From Candidatus Thermochlorobacteriaceae bacterium (GTDB taxonomy: Bacteria > Bacteroidota > Chlorobiia > Chlorobiales > Thermochlorobacteraceae): a stretch of 35,446 bases of DNA. This document shows, piece by piece, positions 1 through 7,454 of this stretch. Each line of letters opens with the position of its first letter. Positions within the stretch are counted from its first letter, which is position 1. The DNA lies in NCBI GenBank assembly GCA_029263855.1, contig JAJUFC010000023.1, positions 1-35,446 on the forward strand, given 5' to 3'. The position numbers and the translations under genes were made by a program. The notes under the pieces are model-generated. The model ran no database searches, was not told where the DNA came from, and worked only from the letters and a program-made list of their open reading frames with translations.

Positions 1-375
1 CTCAAACTTCTTTTCTCTATCATACCGCTCCGTCGTTGGTGAAAGCACTTCAACAATGAGCGTCGGATTTATCAAAATATCTTGTTCGTGGTCGTAAAAT
101 TCGGGCTTGCCGCATACCACAACCGCATCAGCGTAAGAAAATAGTCCTGTCGTTTGCGTGTAAATGCGCATATCGCTTCCATACACGCGGCAACCGCGCC
201 TTCGAAAATGTCGGTTTAGTTCATAGTTCAGATTTGAGGCAATCGTATTATGCCGCTCGCTTGCGCCTGCCATAAGGAACATTTCGCCGTTGAAGTATTC
301 GCTCTTTTGTAGTGCGACACGTTCAATGGCAAGGTATTGTTCCACTGTGGCGTAAGGTTTTAGTTGCGCGCCCAT
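1..375 (-). CDS. Uma2 family endonuclease, C-terminus cut by window edge
   Basis: Reading the minus strand from the ATG at 375 gives 125 uninterrupted codons up to base 1. The protein begins MGAQLKPYATVEQYLA and contains FNGEMFLMAGASERHN, then SDMRIYT, YADAVVVCG and NPTLIVEVLSPTTERYDR. These are the hallmark blocks of the Uma2/DUF820 PD-(D/E)XK nuclease-fold family: the Asp of YADAVVV and the Glu of VEVLSP are the predicted metal-binding residues. Family members are usually about 180-200 aa, so roughly the last third is missing. The family is multicopy in many bacteria and its biological role is unsettled; nuclease activity is inferred from the fold. The gene is divergent from the next one, with 90 bp between them. 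Confidence 0.88.
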   Translation of the reverse strand, partial: MGAQLKPYATVEQYLAIERVALQKSEYFNGEMFLMAGASERHNTIASNLNYELNRHFRRRGCRVYGSDMRIYTQTTGLFSYADAVVVCGKPEFYDHEQDILINPTLIVEVLSPTTERYDREKKFE

Positions 376-465
376 GCCTTTGATGCTTTTTTGAATGAAA
401 ATACAACGTCGCGAGCATTTTGTTTGTTTTGGTTCTCGCAATTTTAGAAGAACAATCCATCTCCA

Positions 466-1197
466 ATGCTTGACGACGACTTAAACCAACTTTTATTGAT
501 TGTAACCATCGTTTCGGGCGGCGCGCTTTGGCTACTTGAAGGCGTTGCTCCGTTTTTTAGAAACCGACGGGCGCGGCTCAAACACGCGCTTCTTAATTTT
601 TCGGTTGCCGCTTTGAACGCGCTTGTCAGTTCGATTTTGTTGGCAGTCTCTCTCGCCGTTCTCAATTATGTTCGCCCGCATTGGCAAGGGCTGAAAGGAC
701 TCGTTGAAAACGAGATTGCCGCCGCGCTCCTGCTGGTCGTGATATATGACCTATGGATGTATGCTTGGCATCGCTTGAATCACGCCGTTCCGTTCTTTTG
801 GCGATTTCATCGGTTTCATCATCAAGATAGCGAGATGGACGTTACGACGGGATTTCGATTTCACCCGTTTGAAATCATTTTTTCAGAGGTCATTCGAGTT
901 CCTATTCTCATTCTGCTCGGAATGGGCGCGTTTGAGATATTGCTTTACAATCTGCTTTCGTTTCCGATTATTTTGATGCACCATAGCAACATCGCGTTGC
1001 CCGCGCGGCTCGATGTCGCGCTTTCCTATCTCGTTCCTTCGCCGAATGTTCATCGGCTTCATCACTCGGTCAATCCTGCGGAATCCAATGCCAACTTTGG
1101 CTCAATGCTCTCGATTTGGGATAGGCTTTTCGGCTCTCTCATTTGGCGAGAAAATTTGACGTCGTTGCGTTTAGGGGTTGAAGTGCGTGAACTTTGA
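466..1197 (+). CDS. Sterol desaturase / fatty acid hydroxylase family membrane protein
   Basis: The 243-aa protein has hydrophobic segments near residues 8-30, 42-70, 85-100 and 143-172, as expected for an integral membrane di-iron enzyme. Three histidine boxes are visible: H102-x3-H106, H115-x2-HH119 and H196-x2-HH200, with extra histidines at 133 and 172-173. This spacing is diagnostic of the fatty acid hydroxylase superfamily (ERG3, ERG25 and bacterial lipid hydroxylases), which uses O2 to hydroxylate or desaturate lipids. Aerobic metabolism is supported by the cytochrome oxidase genes at 6.1-7.4 kb. The substrate cannot be told from sequence; a hydroxylated fatty acid, hopanoid, sterol or carotenoid are all possible. 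The start is the first ATG after the divergent Uma2 gene and gives a short acidic N-terminus before the first membrane segment. Confidence 0.88.
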   Translation: MLDDDLNQLLLIVTIVSGGALWLLEGVAPFFRNRRARLKHALLNFSVAALNALVSSILLAVSLAVLNYVRPHWQGLKGLVENEIAAALLLVVIYDLWMYAWHRLNHAVPFFWRFHRFHHQDSEMDVTTGFRFHPFEIIFSEVIRVPILILLGMGAFEILLYNLLSFPIILMHHSNIALPARLDVALSYLVPSPNVHRLHHSVNPAESNANFGSMLSIWDRLFGSLIWRENLTSLRLGVEVREL

Positions 1198-1260
1198 CGA
1201 TGAACTCGTATCTTCTTTGCAGTTTGTTGTGAGTTTTGTTGTAAGTAACTGCCTTGAAAA

Positions 1261-1294
1261 ATGAAAGTCCTCTTGGTATGAAAGTCCTTTTGGT
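1261..1294 (+). repeat. 17-bp tandem duplication spanning the radical SAM start codon
   Basis: Bases 1261-1277 and 1278-1294 are head-to-tail copies differing at one position (ATGAAAGTCCTCTTGGT versus ATGAAAGTCCTTTTGGT). Each copy begins with an ATG. The first ATG opens a six-codon frame (MKVLLV then TGA at 1279-1281) whose stop overlaps the real start at 1278 as ATGA; the second is the start of the enzyme. Confidence 0.95.
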
Positions 1295-2771
1295 ATTTAC
1301 CCGTTCAGCCAGCGGCGTCGACGGTCCGCGCTCCGTTTTTGGCGATACCCCTGTTAGTCTTTTGACGAAATTCAAAGATTCCGTTTTGCAAAACATCATC
1401 AAGCGTGCGCAATTCGCCGTGCCGCCAACGGCGTTGATGGTGTTGAGTTCGATTGACGTTGAAGATGTCGAGCAACATATTTGCGATATGCGCTTCGACG
1501 AGTTGCCGCTCGATAAGGATTGGGACTTGGTCGGAATCACAGTGCATACGGGGCTTGCGAAAACGGCGTTTGAAGTGGCGCGCAAGTTTCGCGAGCGCGG
1601 CGCGAAAGTGGTTTTGGGCGGTCCGCACGTTACGCTCTTCCCCGATTCGTGCGTCGCCGAAGCCGATAGCATCGTTATTGGCGAAGCCGAAGATTTGTGG
1701 AAAGAATTGCTCGAAGATTTGAAACGCGGCGCGCTGAAAGCGCGCTACGAAAGCGATTCGCTTCCCGACCTGAATGTCTATCGCCCCATCAGCAAGCGCG
1801 CGCTCAACATCAAGAATTATTTTACGACGAACTTGATTCAGACTTCGCGCGGCTGTCCGTATCGGTGCGACTTTTGCAATGTCTATGTGATGAACGGCAA
1901 TCGCTCGCGCCATCGCCCCATCGCGCACGTGGTCGAGGAAGTCGAGCGGTTCTTGAAAGACGACAAGCGCGTGTTTTTCTTCGTTGATGATACCATCAAC
2001 GCCGACCGCGCTTACGCCACCGAACTCTTCACCAAACTCATTCCCTACAAGATTCAATGGGTTGGACAAGCGACAACCTTGCTCGGACAACAACCCGAAG
2101 TCCTCGAAGCCTTTGCCAAATCAGGCTGTAAGGGCTTGCTCTTGGGCATTGAGGGCGTGAGCGACGTCGCCAACCACGCGCATCGCAAGTTTCAAAACAA
2201 AGAATCGGCATTGGTGCAAAACATCAAGGCGATTCGTGCGGCGGGCATTTGCGTTTATGGCAGTTTCATTTACGGACTGGACGGGGACACGCTCGAAACG
2301 CCGCGCTTGCTTTACGATTTCATCGAAGAAACGGGCGTCGATGTGCCCGGCATTAACATCTTGCGTCCGATTCCGGGCACCGTGCTCTTTGAACGCTTGG
2401 CGGCGGAAGGGCGGCTAATGTTTCCGAAAGATGATATTTATGCGTTTCGATACAGTTGGGGGCAGGAACTGCTTTGCAAGCCAAAGCAAATTCCTGTTGA
2501 AGATTTTATCGAGAGTTATTGCGATTTAACCCAGCGTTTATTTACGTTCAAGAATGCTATCAAGCGCACCCTGAATGCGCCTGCAATTCGCCCTGCGATT
2601 TTAATGTTTAATTTAGCCTATATTCAAATGTATGGGCTTTCGCGTCGCGATTTGCGCCAGCAGCTCTTTCGCCTCAAACAAACACACTCTGAATACTTAC
2701 GTTTCGCATCAACGCCAACGGAAAGGACGTCTGAACCTTCACTGTTTGTTGATTCGTTGCCTAACTCTTAA
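1278..2771 (+). CDS. B12-binding domain radical SAM protein
   Basis: The 497-aa protein (counted from ATG 1278, MKVLLVFTR) has an N-terminal Rossmann-like cobalamin-binding domain, with the stretch VGITVHTG and the typical VVLGGPHVTLFPD block. It then has the radical SAM cluster motif C193-PYR-C197-DF-C200 (GCPYRCDFC), followed by FVDDTIN, GLLLGIEGV and GSFIYGLDGDT, typical of the TIM-barrel SAM domain. Enzymes of this class (BchE, HpnJ, HpnP and many methyltransferases) carry out methylations or cyclizations at unactivated carbons; the substrate here is unknown. A TTG at 1254 would extend the frame by eight codons (MKNESPLG), but those codons lie in a near-perfect 17-bp duplication of the real start region, so ATG 1278 is preferred. 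The gene follows the desaturase in the same direction with an 80-bp gap, so a shared lipid or pigment pathway is possible but unproven. Confidence 0.87.
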   Translation: MKVLLVFTRSASGVDGPRSVFGDTPVSLLTKFKDSVLQNIIKRAQFAVPPTALMVLSSIDVEDVEQHICDMRFDELPLDKDWDLVGITVHTGLAKTAFEVARKFRERGAKVVLGGPHVTLFPDSCVAEADSIVIGEAEDLWKELLEDLKRGALKARYESDSLPDLNVYRPISKRALNIKNYFTTNLIQTSRGCPYRCDFCNVYVMNGNRSRHRPIAHVVEEVERFLKDDKRVFFFVDDTINADRAYATELFTKLIPYKIQWVGQATTLLGQQPEVLEAFAKSGCKGLLLGIEGVSDVANHAHRKFQNKESALVQNIKAIRAAGICVYGSFIYGLDGDTLETPRLLYDFIEETGVDVPGINILRPIPGTVLFERLAAEGRLMFPKDDIYAFRYSWGQELLCKPKQIPVEDFIESYCDLTQRLFTFKNAIKRTLNAPAIRPAILMFNLAYIQMYGLSRRDLRQQLFRLKQTHSEYLRFASTPTERTSEPSLFVDSLPNS

Positions 2772-2784
2772 TCCGTGTGTAAGA

Positions 2785-5088
2785 ATGTTATCGTTTCAAG
2801 TTAATCCGAAACTCAATCGTGATGCGCTCTCACAGTATCGAGCGTTTTTAATCGAGAACCAAAAATCTGACGTTTCCAAAGAGTCACTTGCGGCGGTGTG
2901 CCAAGCCATAGAAATCGAGACGCGCAAGCAAACCCAATATGCGCAAGCCCCCATCAGCAACCCACACTCAAAGGTGGCGCGCGAAATGTATCAAGTGGCG
3001 CAAATTATGACGGGCTCATTTCTTGGCGGCGTTACACTCGCTCAAAACATCGCCAAAGAATTGGATAAAACCGACGATGAAACCTTCTCCTACATTGCCT
3101 CGATGCTCGATTGGGGATTTTGGCTTCCGCTCGACCAGAAAGTCGTTGCACAAATTTTAGACGACGACCTGCAAATGCTCATGCGCATCAGCGATTCGGA
3201 ATCGAGCTGGTTCTCACAACTTGACAAAGCGTTTCGTTATTACAAAGACGCGACCCGTCAAAATGATTTTTTTCAGCAATCGCTTCAAATCTTGCTCAAC
3301 CTCGTCAGCGCCTCAAAGCACGACTACGGCAACTACGCCTTGATGCAGCGCATTGGCATGCTCTATCTCTACCACCCCGACTTTCTAAATTTGTCGAAAG
3401 CCGAAATGTATTTCATCAATGCGGCGCAATCAGTTCAAAAAGAAACCAACTTGCAGATGAAACGCTTGCTTTCTACGCTTACGCGGCAAGGAAGCAAAGG
3501 AATGATTCAAGATTTTGAATCGCTCAAACGCCGATTGAGCTCGGAGTATTACTTCCACGCGGGCGTCTCGTGCTATGTGCGCGCCGAATATGAGCGTGCC
3601 GTCGAGTATTTCGAGACGGCTTACTACATTTTTTCAACGCCCGAACTTGAATACTTGCTGGCGAAATCGCTTTTGGCAATCGGTAGAATTGGAGATTGTG
3701 CGCGGATTTTAATTGGGCTGTTAAAAAAGCACGAATTTTATATGCTTAAAGCCTCTTTGGACGAAGGCTTTTCATTGTTGCTGCATGCGTTGGATTCGCT
3801 TGCGATTGTTCGCGACCACTTGTTCACGGAAGTGCGTTCCAAAATGCAAGAGATGCGCGCCGCGATTGTCGAGGATAGCCAAGCTTTGCAAATTTTAGAA
3901 AACATTGATAAGCGTACCAAAGAGCGCAGTTGCTTTTCCATTCTTCAAGCACGAAGTGAAATTGAACAGCCACGCCGTTGGCTACTGACACCAAGAGTGT
4001 TTGAATCGCAATCGCTGATTATGTCGCACAGTTTGCGCGTCAACGCCATTTGTTTCAGTCAGGATAGCCGCCTTGTTGCCACTGCCAGCTGGAAAGTTAT
4101 TGTCAATGAAGTCGAGAGCGGCGCGGAAATACAAACCTTCACCGATTTAAAGTCCAAAGAAACCATCAACGCGCTTGCCTTCTCGCCCGACAATCGCATT
4201 CTTGCCGCCGCAGGAAGCGACAAGCGCATCTTTATTTGGGACGTCCATTCAGGCTCGCTCAACCGCGTTCTCGAAGAGCATACCCAAAGCATTTCGTCGC
4301 TTGCTTTCAGCTCCAATAATCGCTACCTCGTCAGTGCCGGTATCGACGAGCAACTTATTGTTTGGAACACCTTCACAGGCGACATTGCTTTCAGATTAAA
4401 AGGGCATCAAAACAGCATCTCAAAAGTCGTTTTCAGTCCTGACAGCCAAATTCTTGCCTCCGCAAGTATGGATAACACCATTCAACTTTGGGATACAAAA
4501 ACAGGTAAGAACATTCGAACCTTGAATCGACATAAGCATGCCGTTACCCATCTTCAATTTAGTTCCGATGGAAAAATGCTCATCTCGTCAAGTTGGGATA
4601 AAACCATCAAAATTTGGGACGCGCAAACCGGCTCGGAGTTGCAAACGCTTCACGGACACGATAACGGGGTCGACTCGGTTTATTTTCTTTTCAAGGATAA
4701 ATACATTGCTTCTACAAGTTTCAACCGCATGAGCAAAGTCTGTTGCATTAAACTTTGGGATGTGCTTACAGGGCGCGAAATGGAGTCGACTTACGGTCGC
4801 TTTTATAGCGCGGTGTTCAGCCCCGATGCAAGCAAACTCGCCGTTGCCAGCAGCGACCGCTCCGTGAAAATCATGTCGGCTCCCGAAGTGCCGCTCAGCC
4901 GATTTATCGCCTTTGAGCATAAACTTCGCCGCGAATTGGAATCGCTCCGCAAAACCGAAACCCAACTTCAACGCGACACCAAAGAGAACGGGCGACGGCG
5001 CGGAGAACGGCGCAAGCCTTCTTATTGGTTAGACGGATTGGATTTAAGACAAGGAAACGACCGCCGTCAATCGCAAATTAAACTTTGA
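2785..5088 (+). CDS. Helical-repeat (TPR-like) and WD40 beta-propeller protein
   Basis: The ATG at 2785 (MLSFQVNPKLNRDAL) gives 767 aa. An earlier in-frame ATG at 2632 would overlap the radical SAM gene by 140 bp with low-complexity sequence, so it is rejected. Residues 1 to about 400 are predicted alpha-helical with TPR-like stretches (AEMYFINAAQSV, YERAVEYFETAYYIF). From about residue 413 there are seven WD40 repeats, several with clear SPD...D..I.IWD blocks (FIWDVHSG, QLWDTKTG, KIWDAQTG, KLWDVLTG), enough for one closed seven-bladed propeller. The last blade (VASSDRSVKIMS) lacks the WD dipeptide. A basic, charged tail of about 60 residues follows. No signal peptide is visible, so a cytoplasmic scaffold is likely. 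No kinase, protease or NTPase domain is present. Only 7 bp separate it from the next gene, so it is probably in an operon with it. Confidence 0.87.
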   Translation: MLSFQVNPKLNRDALSQYRAFLIENQKSDVSKESLAAVCQAIEIETRKQTQYAQAPISNPHSKVAREMYQVAQIMTGSFLGGVTLAQNIAKELDKTDDETFSYIASMLDWGFWLPLDQKVVAQILDDDLQMLMRISDSESSWFSQLDKAFRYYKDATRQNDFFQQSLQILLNLVSASKHDYGNYALMQRIGMLYLYHPDFLNLSKAEMYFINAAQSVQKETNLQMKRLLSTLTRQGSKGMIQDFESLKRRLSSEYYFHAGVSCYVRAEYERAVEYFETAYYIFSTPELEYLLAKSLLAIGRIGDCARILIGLLKKHEFYMLKASLDEGFSLLLHALDSLAIVRDHLFTEVRSKMQEMRAAIVEDSQALQILENIDKRTKERSCFSILQARSEIEQPRRWLLTPRVFESQSLIMSHSLRVNAICFSQDSRLVATASWKVIVNEVESGAEIQTFTDLKSKETINALAFSPDNRILAAAGSDKRIFIWDVHSGSLNRVLEEHTQSISSLAFSSNNRYLVSAGIDEQLIVWNTFTGDIAFRLKGHQNSISKVVFSPDSQILASASMDNTIQLWDTKTGKNIRTLNRHKHAVTHLQFSSDGKMLISSSWDKTIKIWDAQTGSELQTLHGHDNGVDSVYFLFKDKYIASTSFNRMSKVCCIKLWDVLTGREMESTYGRFYSAVFSPDASKLAVASSDRSVKIMSAPEVPLSRFIAFEHKLRRELESLRKTETQLQRDTKENGRRRGERRKPSYWLDGLDLRQGNDRRQSQIKL

Positions 5089-5095
5089 CGCACAC

Positions 5096-5314
5096 ATGGC
5101 TCAATTCCAATTGACCCAACGGCTCACGCCGATGCAGACCAAAGAAATCGCTCTGCAAACCCTTGCCGCTCAACTCGGTTATGAGCTTCACTTTTCAGGC
5201 ACGCGCATTTATTGCAGTTCCGAATTTCATTACAAAACCTTCTCTTCTCACGAAGAAGCCGAACAGTTTTTAATTTCCGAGCGACTTAAACGGCACCACT
5301 TACGCCTCAAATGA
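5096..5314 (+). CDS. Small hypothetical protein
   Basis: A 72-aa protein (starts MAQFQLTQRLTPM) lying 7 bp after the WD40 gene and 9 bp before an ABC ATPase gene, which supports it being a real cistron in that operon. It has no membrane segment or signal peptide. The region GYELHFSGTRIYC...YKTFSSHEEAEQFLISE looks like a small alpha/beta fold. I do not recognise a family. An internal ATG at 5132 (M13) is an alternative start. Confidence 0.6.
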   Translation: MAQFQLTQRLTPMQTKEIALQTLAAQLGYELHFSGTRIYCSSEFHYKTFSSHEEAEQFLISERLKRHHLRLK

Positions 5315-5323
5315 ATCAGACCA

Positions 5324-6097
5324 ATGATTAAAATTGAATCCGCCTCAAAAACTTTCGCCAAAGGCACGCCGAACGAAGTCTATGCGCTCAAAAACGTAAC
5401 GCTCACCATTGAAAAGGGCGACTTCGTTACCGTTATCGGCACGAACGGAAGCGGCAAATCCACCCTGCTCAATGCTATTGCGGGAACGCTCACGCTCGAC
5501 GAAGGGCGCGTTAAAATCAACAATGAAGATGTTACGAACCTCCCCGATTTCAAGCGCGCCAAGTATATCGGGCGCGTTTTCCAAAATCCGTTCAGCGGCA
5601 CTGCGCCAACCATGACCGTCGCCGAAAACCTTCAACTCGCCTACTTGCGCGGTGAAAAAAAATCACTCACCATCGCCATGACCGCCGCTCAAAAAAAACT
5701 TCTGCGCGAGCGTGTCGCCGAACTGCGCATGGGTCTTGAAAACCGCATGGACGCACCGATTGGACTTCTTTCGGGCGGACAGCGTCAAGCCCTGACGCTT
5801 CTCATGGCGGCTCTTAAAAAGCCCGAAATTCTCTTGCTCGATGAACACACCGCCGCATTAGACCCCATTTCCGCCGAACTCGTCTTAGCCATTACCCAAG
5901 AAATTATTTCCAAATATCACCTTGCCGCCTTGATGGTTACACACTCCATGTCCTACGCCACCCGCTTTGGCAATCGCGTCATTATGATGAACTTAGGCGA
6001 AGTTGCCTGCGATATTCAAGGCGAAGAAAAACAAACCCTCACCGAGCAAACCTTGCTCAAACGCTTTGAAGAAAAGCACATTCATATCGTGATTTAA
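5324..6097 (+). CDS. ABC transporter ATP-binding protein, COG1101 type
   Basis: The 257-aa protein is a single nucleotide-binding domain: Walker A GTNGSGKS at residues 39-46, Q-loop at Q87, signature LSGGQ at 149-153, Walker B ILLLDE at 169-174 and H-loop H207. The blocks FQNPFSGTAPTMTVAENL and LLDEHTAALDP are characteristic of COG1101 ATPases, which normally work with a two-component permease and a periplasmic binding protein (the TrpXYZ/BmpA-like uptake systems). Neither partner is adjacent: a WD40 protein and a 72-aa protein lie upstream and a terminator lies immediately downstream. Its partners must be elsewhere, or it has taken on another role. Confidence 0.9.
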   Translation: MIKIESASKTFAKGTPNEVYALKNVTLTIEKGDFVTVIGTNGSGKSTLLNAIAGTLTLDEGRVKINNEDVTNLPDFKRAKYIGRVFQNPFSGTAPTMTVAENLQLAYLRGEKKSLTIAMTAAQKKLLRERVAELRMGLENRMDAPIGLLSGGQRQALTLLMAALKKPEILLLDEHTAALDPISAELVLAITQEIISKYHLAALMVTHSMSYATRFGNRVIMMNLGEVACDIQGEEKQTLTEQTLLKRFEEKHIHIVI

Positions 6098-6107
6098 TCT
6101 CAAACAA

Positions 6108-6133
6108 AAAAGCCCCGAATAATCGAGGCTTTT
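6108..6133. terminator. Bidirectional intrinsic terminator
   Basis: The arms AAAAGCCCCGA (6108-6118) and TCGAGGCTTTT (6123-6133) pair over 11 positions with one C/A mismatch and a 4-nt loop. A-rich and T-rich flanks give a U-tract in both directions. It sits between the convergent ABC ATPase gene and the cytochrome oxidase subunit IV gene. Confidence 0.8.
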
Positions 6134-6160
6134 CAAAACGCGACCGTTCTCAATGCTTTT

Positions 6161-6589
6161 TTAATGCTTTGCAGGCACTGCATCTTTCGGCGGTGTCAGT
6201 GCTTTCTTTTCATACATCTTGGCATTCTTGCGAATTTCCTGCATTTCGTAGTCGTAAATGGACGTTCTGCTCTTCTGGTCTATCATCGTAAAGACAATGA
6301 AGACCGTCAGCGCAATAAGGCAAACAAGAAGCATTGTGAGGAAAAATCGGTTGTCGTAGCGCAAGTGCATAAAATATGCGACAACGAGTCCTGCTTTGAC
6401 TGTTGCGACCGTCATGGCAACAATCATGTTCATCGCTCCGAAATCAAATTGCGCAATCCAAACGGTAACGGCTGTTAAAACAAGGAGCGTTATTCCAACC
6501 GCCATATTGACCTTAAACGGCACAATGTGATGGTGCGAGTGGCTTTGTTGCGATTGATGCGAGGCGGCATGTGCGTGTGTCGGTTGCAT
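6161..6589 (-). CDS. ctaF: Cytochrome c oxidase subunit IV (prokaryotic CtaF/CoxD type)
   Basis: The 142-aa protein has a His-rich N-terminus (HAHAASHQSQQSHSHHH), then three membrane segments around residues 28-46, 53-73 and 83-103. The middle segment and following loop (KAGLVVAYFMHLRYDNRF) match the conserved core of bacterial oxidase subunit IV, a small assembly or stability subunit of aa3/caa3 heme-copper oxidases. It starts 27 bp after subunit III, so the two are co-transcribed. Subunits I and II are not in this window. Confidence 0.88.
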   Translation of the reverse strand: MQPTHAHAASHQSQQSHSHHHIVPFKVNMAVGITLLVLTAVTVWIAQFDFGAMNMIVAMTVATVKAGLVVAYFMHLRYDNRFFLTMLLVCLIALTVFIVFTMIDQKSRTSIYDYEMQEIRKNAKMYEKKALTPPKDAVPAKH

Positions 6590-6616
6590 ACTTCTAATTC
6601 GTTTTGGTTTTGAAAA

Positions 6617-7375
6617 TTATCCAATCAAGTAAAGGAGCGGGAACAGGTAAATCCAAATCAGGTCGACAAGGTGCCAATACAAGCCGCCGAGTTCGACCGG
6701 CGTGTAGTATTCGCTGTTAAATTCGCCCTTGATTAAGCGAAGCAAGACCCAACCGAGCACAATCATTCCGATGACGACGTGCAAGCCGTGAAGCCCCGTC
6801 ATTGCGAAGTAAATGCCGAAATAAATATGCGGATTGTTTCCAATGATGACGCCTTCGCTTCCATCATAATGGTAGAAATTTCCCGGAAGCAATCCTAAAT
6901 GGATTTTGTGCGAATACTCAAAATACTTGACGACGAGGAAGACCGCCGCGCAAGCAATGGTTACGACTAAAAGCCAAATTGCTGCTTTGCGCTGATTGAG
7001 TTGAATACTGCGAATTGCAAGCGCGACCGTGAGCGAACTCGTAATGAGCACAACCGTGTTGAGCGCGCCCATTTTCCAATCGAGCATTTTATGCGCGCTG
7101 TGAAACATCGCCGCATGCTCCGTGCTGTAAATCGCATATGCGCAGAATAGCCCGCCGAACAAGAGGATTTCGGTCAAGAGAAAGAGCCACATACCCATTT
7201 TGGCGGCATCGAACTGCTGCGCCATGTCGGTAAAGTGGTGTGCCTGATAGGGCGAGTGGTGATTCTCGGCGTGTAATTCCAAAGGGGTTTCGGGGCGACG
7301 GTCGGTCGCCGCAAGATTGGTTACTCCGTTCATAGTTATTTTTGCTTGATGGTTACTACAAATACTGCTGTTCAT
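6617..7375 (-). CDS. ctaE: Cytochrome c oxidase subunit III
   Basis: The protein is 252 aa from the ATG at 7375, or 238 aa from the in-frame ATG at 7333 (MNGVTNLAA), which is also plausible. The region AKMGMWLFLLTEILLFGGLFCAYAIY, five further hydrophobic segments, and the C-terminal blocks GLHGLHVVIGMIVLGW and GGLYWHLVDLIWIYLFPLLYL are standard subunit III features; the Glu of LTEILLF is the conserved lipid-contacting glutamate. Subunit III stabilises the proton-pumping core of aa3-type oxidases in the inner membrane. Upstream is lpxD, not subunits I and II, so the oxidase genes are split in this genome. A perfect inverted repeat lies just upstream and may be a regulatory site. Confidence 0.93.
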   Translation of the reverse strand: MNSSICSNHQAKITMNGVTNLAATDRRPETPLELHAENHHSPYQAHHFTDMAQQFDAAKMGMWLFLLTEILLFGGLFCAYAIYSTEHAAMFHSAHKMLDWKMGALNTVVLITSSLTVALAIRSIQLNQRKAAIWLLVVTIACAAVFLVVKYFEYSHKIHLGLLPGNFYHYDGSEGVIIGNNPHIYFGIYFAMTGLHGLHVVIGMIVLGWVLLRLIKGEFNSEYYTPVELGGLYWHLVDLIWIYLFPLLYLIG

Positions 7376-7387
7376 TTTGAAATGTTA

Positions 7388-7406
7388 AGGTGAATATAAT
7401 TCACCT
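7388..7406. promoter_or_regulatory. Perfect inverted repeat upstream of oxidase subunit III (possible operator)
   Basis: AGGTGAAT-ATA-ATTCACCT: two 8-bp arms with a 3-bp centre. It ends 13 bp before the ATG at 7375 on the minus strand and covers the area where a promoter -7 element or the leader would lie. The size and symmetry fit a dimeric repressor or redox regulator site; which one is unknown. Confidence 0.45.
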
Positions 7407-7416
7407 ACGTCATTTG

Positions 7417-7434
7417 CGGAAAAGATTTTTTCCG
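7417..7434. other. Hairpin in the lpxD-ctaE gap
   Basis: CGGAAAA (7417-7423) pairs perfectly with TTTTCCG (7428-7434) across a 4-nt loop. It follows the lpxD stop codon by about 20 bp and could help end lpxD transcription, but there is no U-tract beyond the stem. Confidence 0.35.
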
Positions 7435-7454
7435 TTCTTGCGGCGCGCGTCTCT

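Noticed and set aside
1278-2771. Identification as BchE (bacteriochlorophyll cyclase)
   Set aside because: The domain architecture is the same, but no bacteriochlorophyll genes are adjacent and many unrelated B12-radical SAM enzymes share it.
2632-2784. Longer start for the WD40 protein
   Set aside because: It overlaps the end of the radical SAM gene by 140 bp and has composition unlike the rest of the protein. ATG 2785 is clean.
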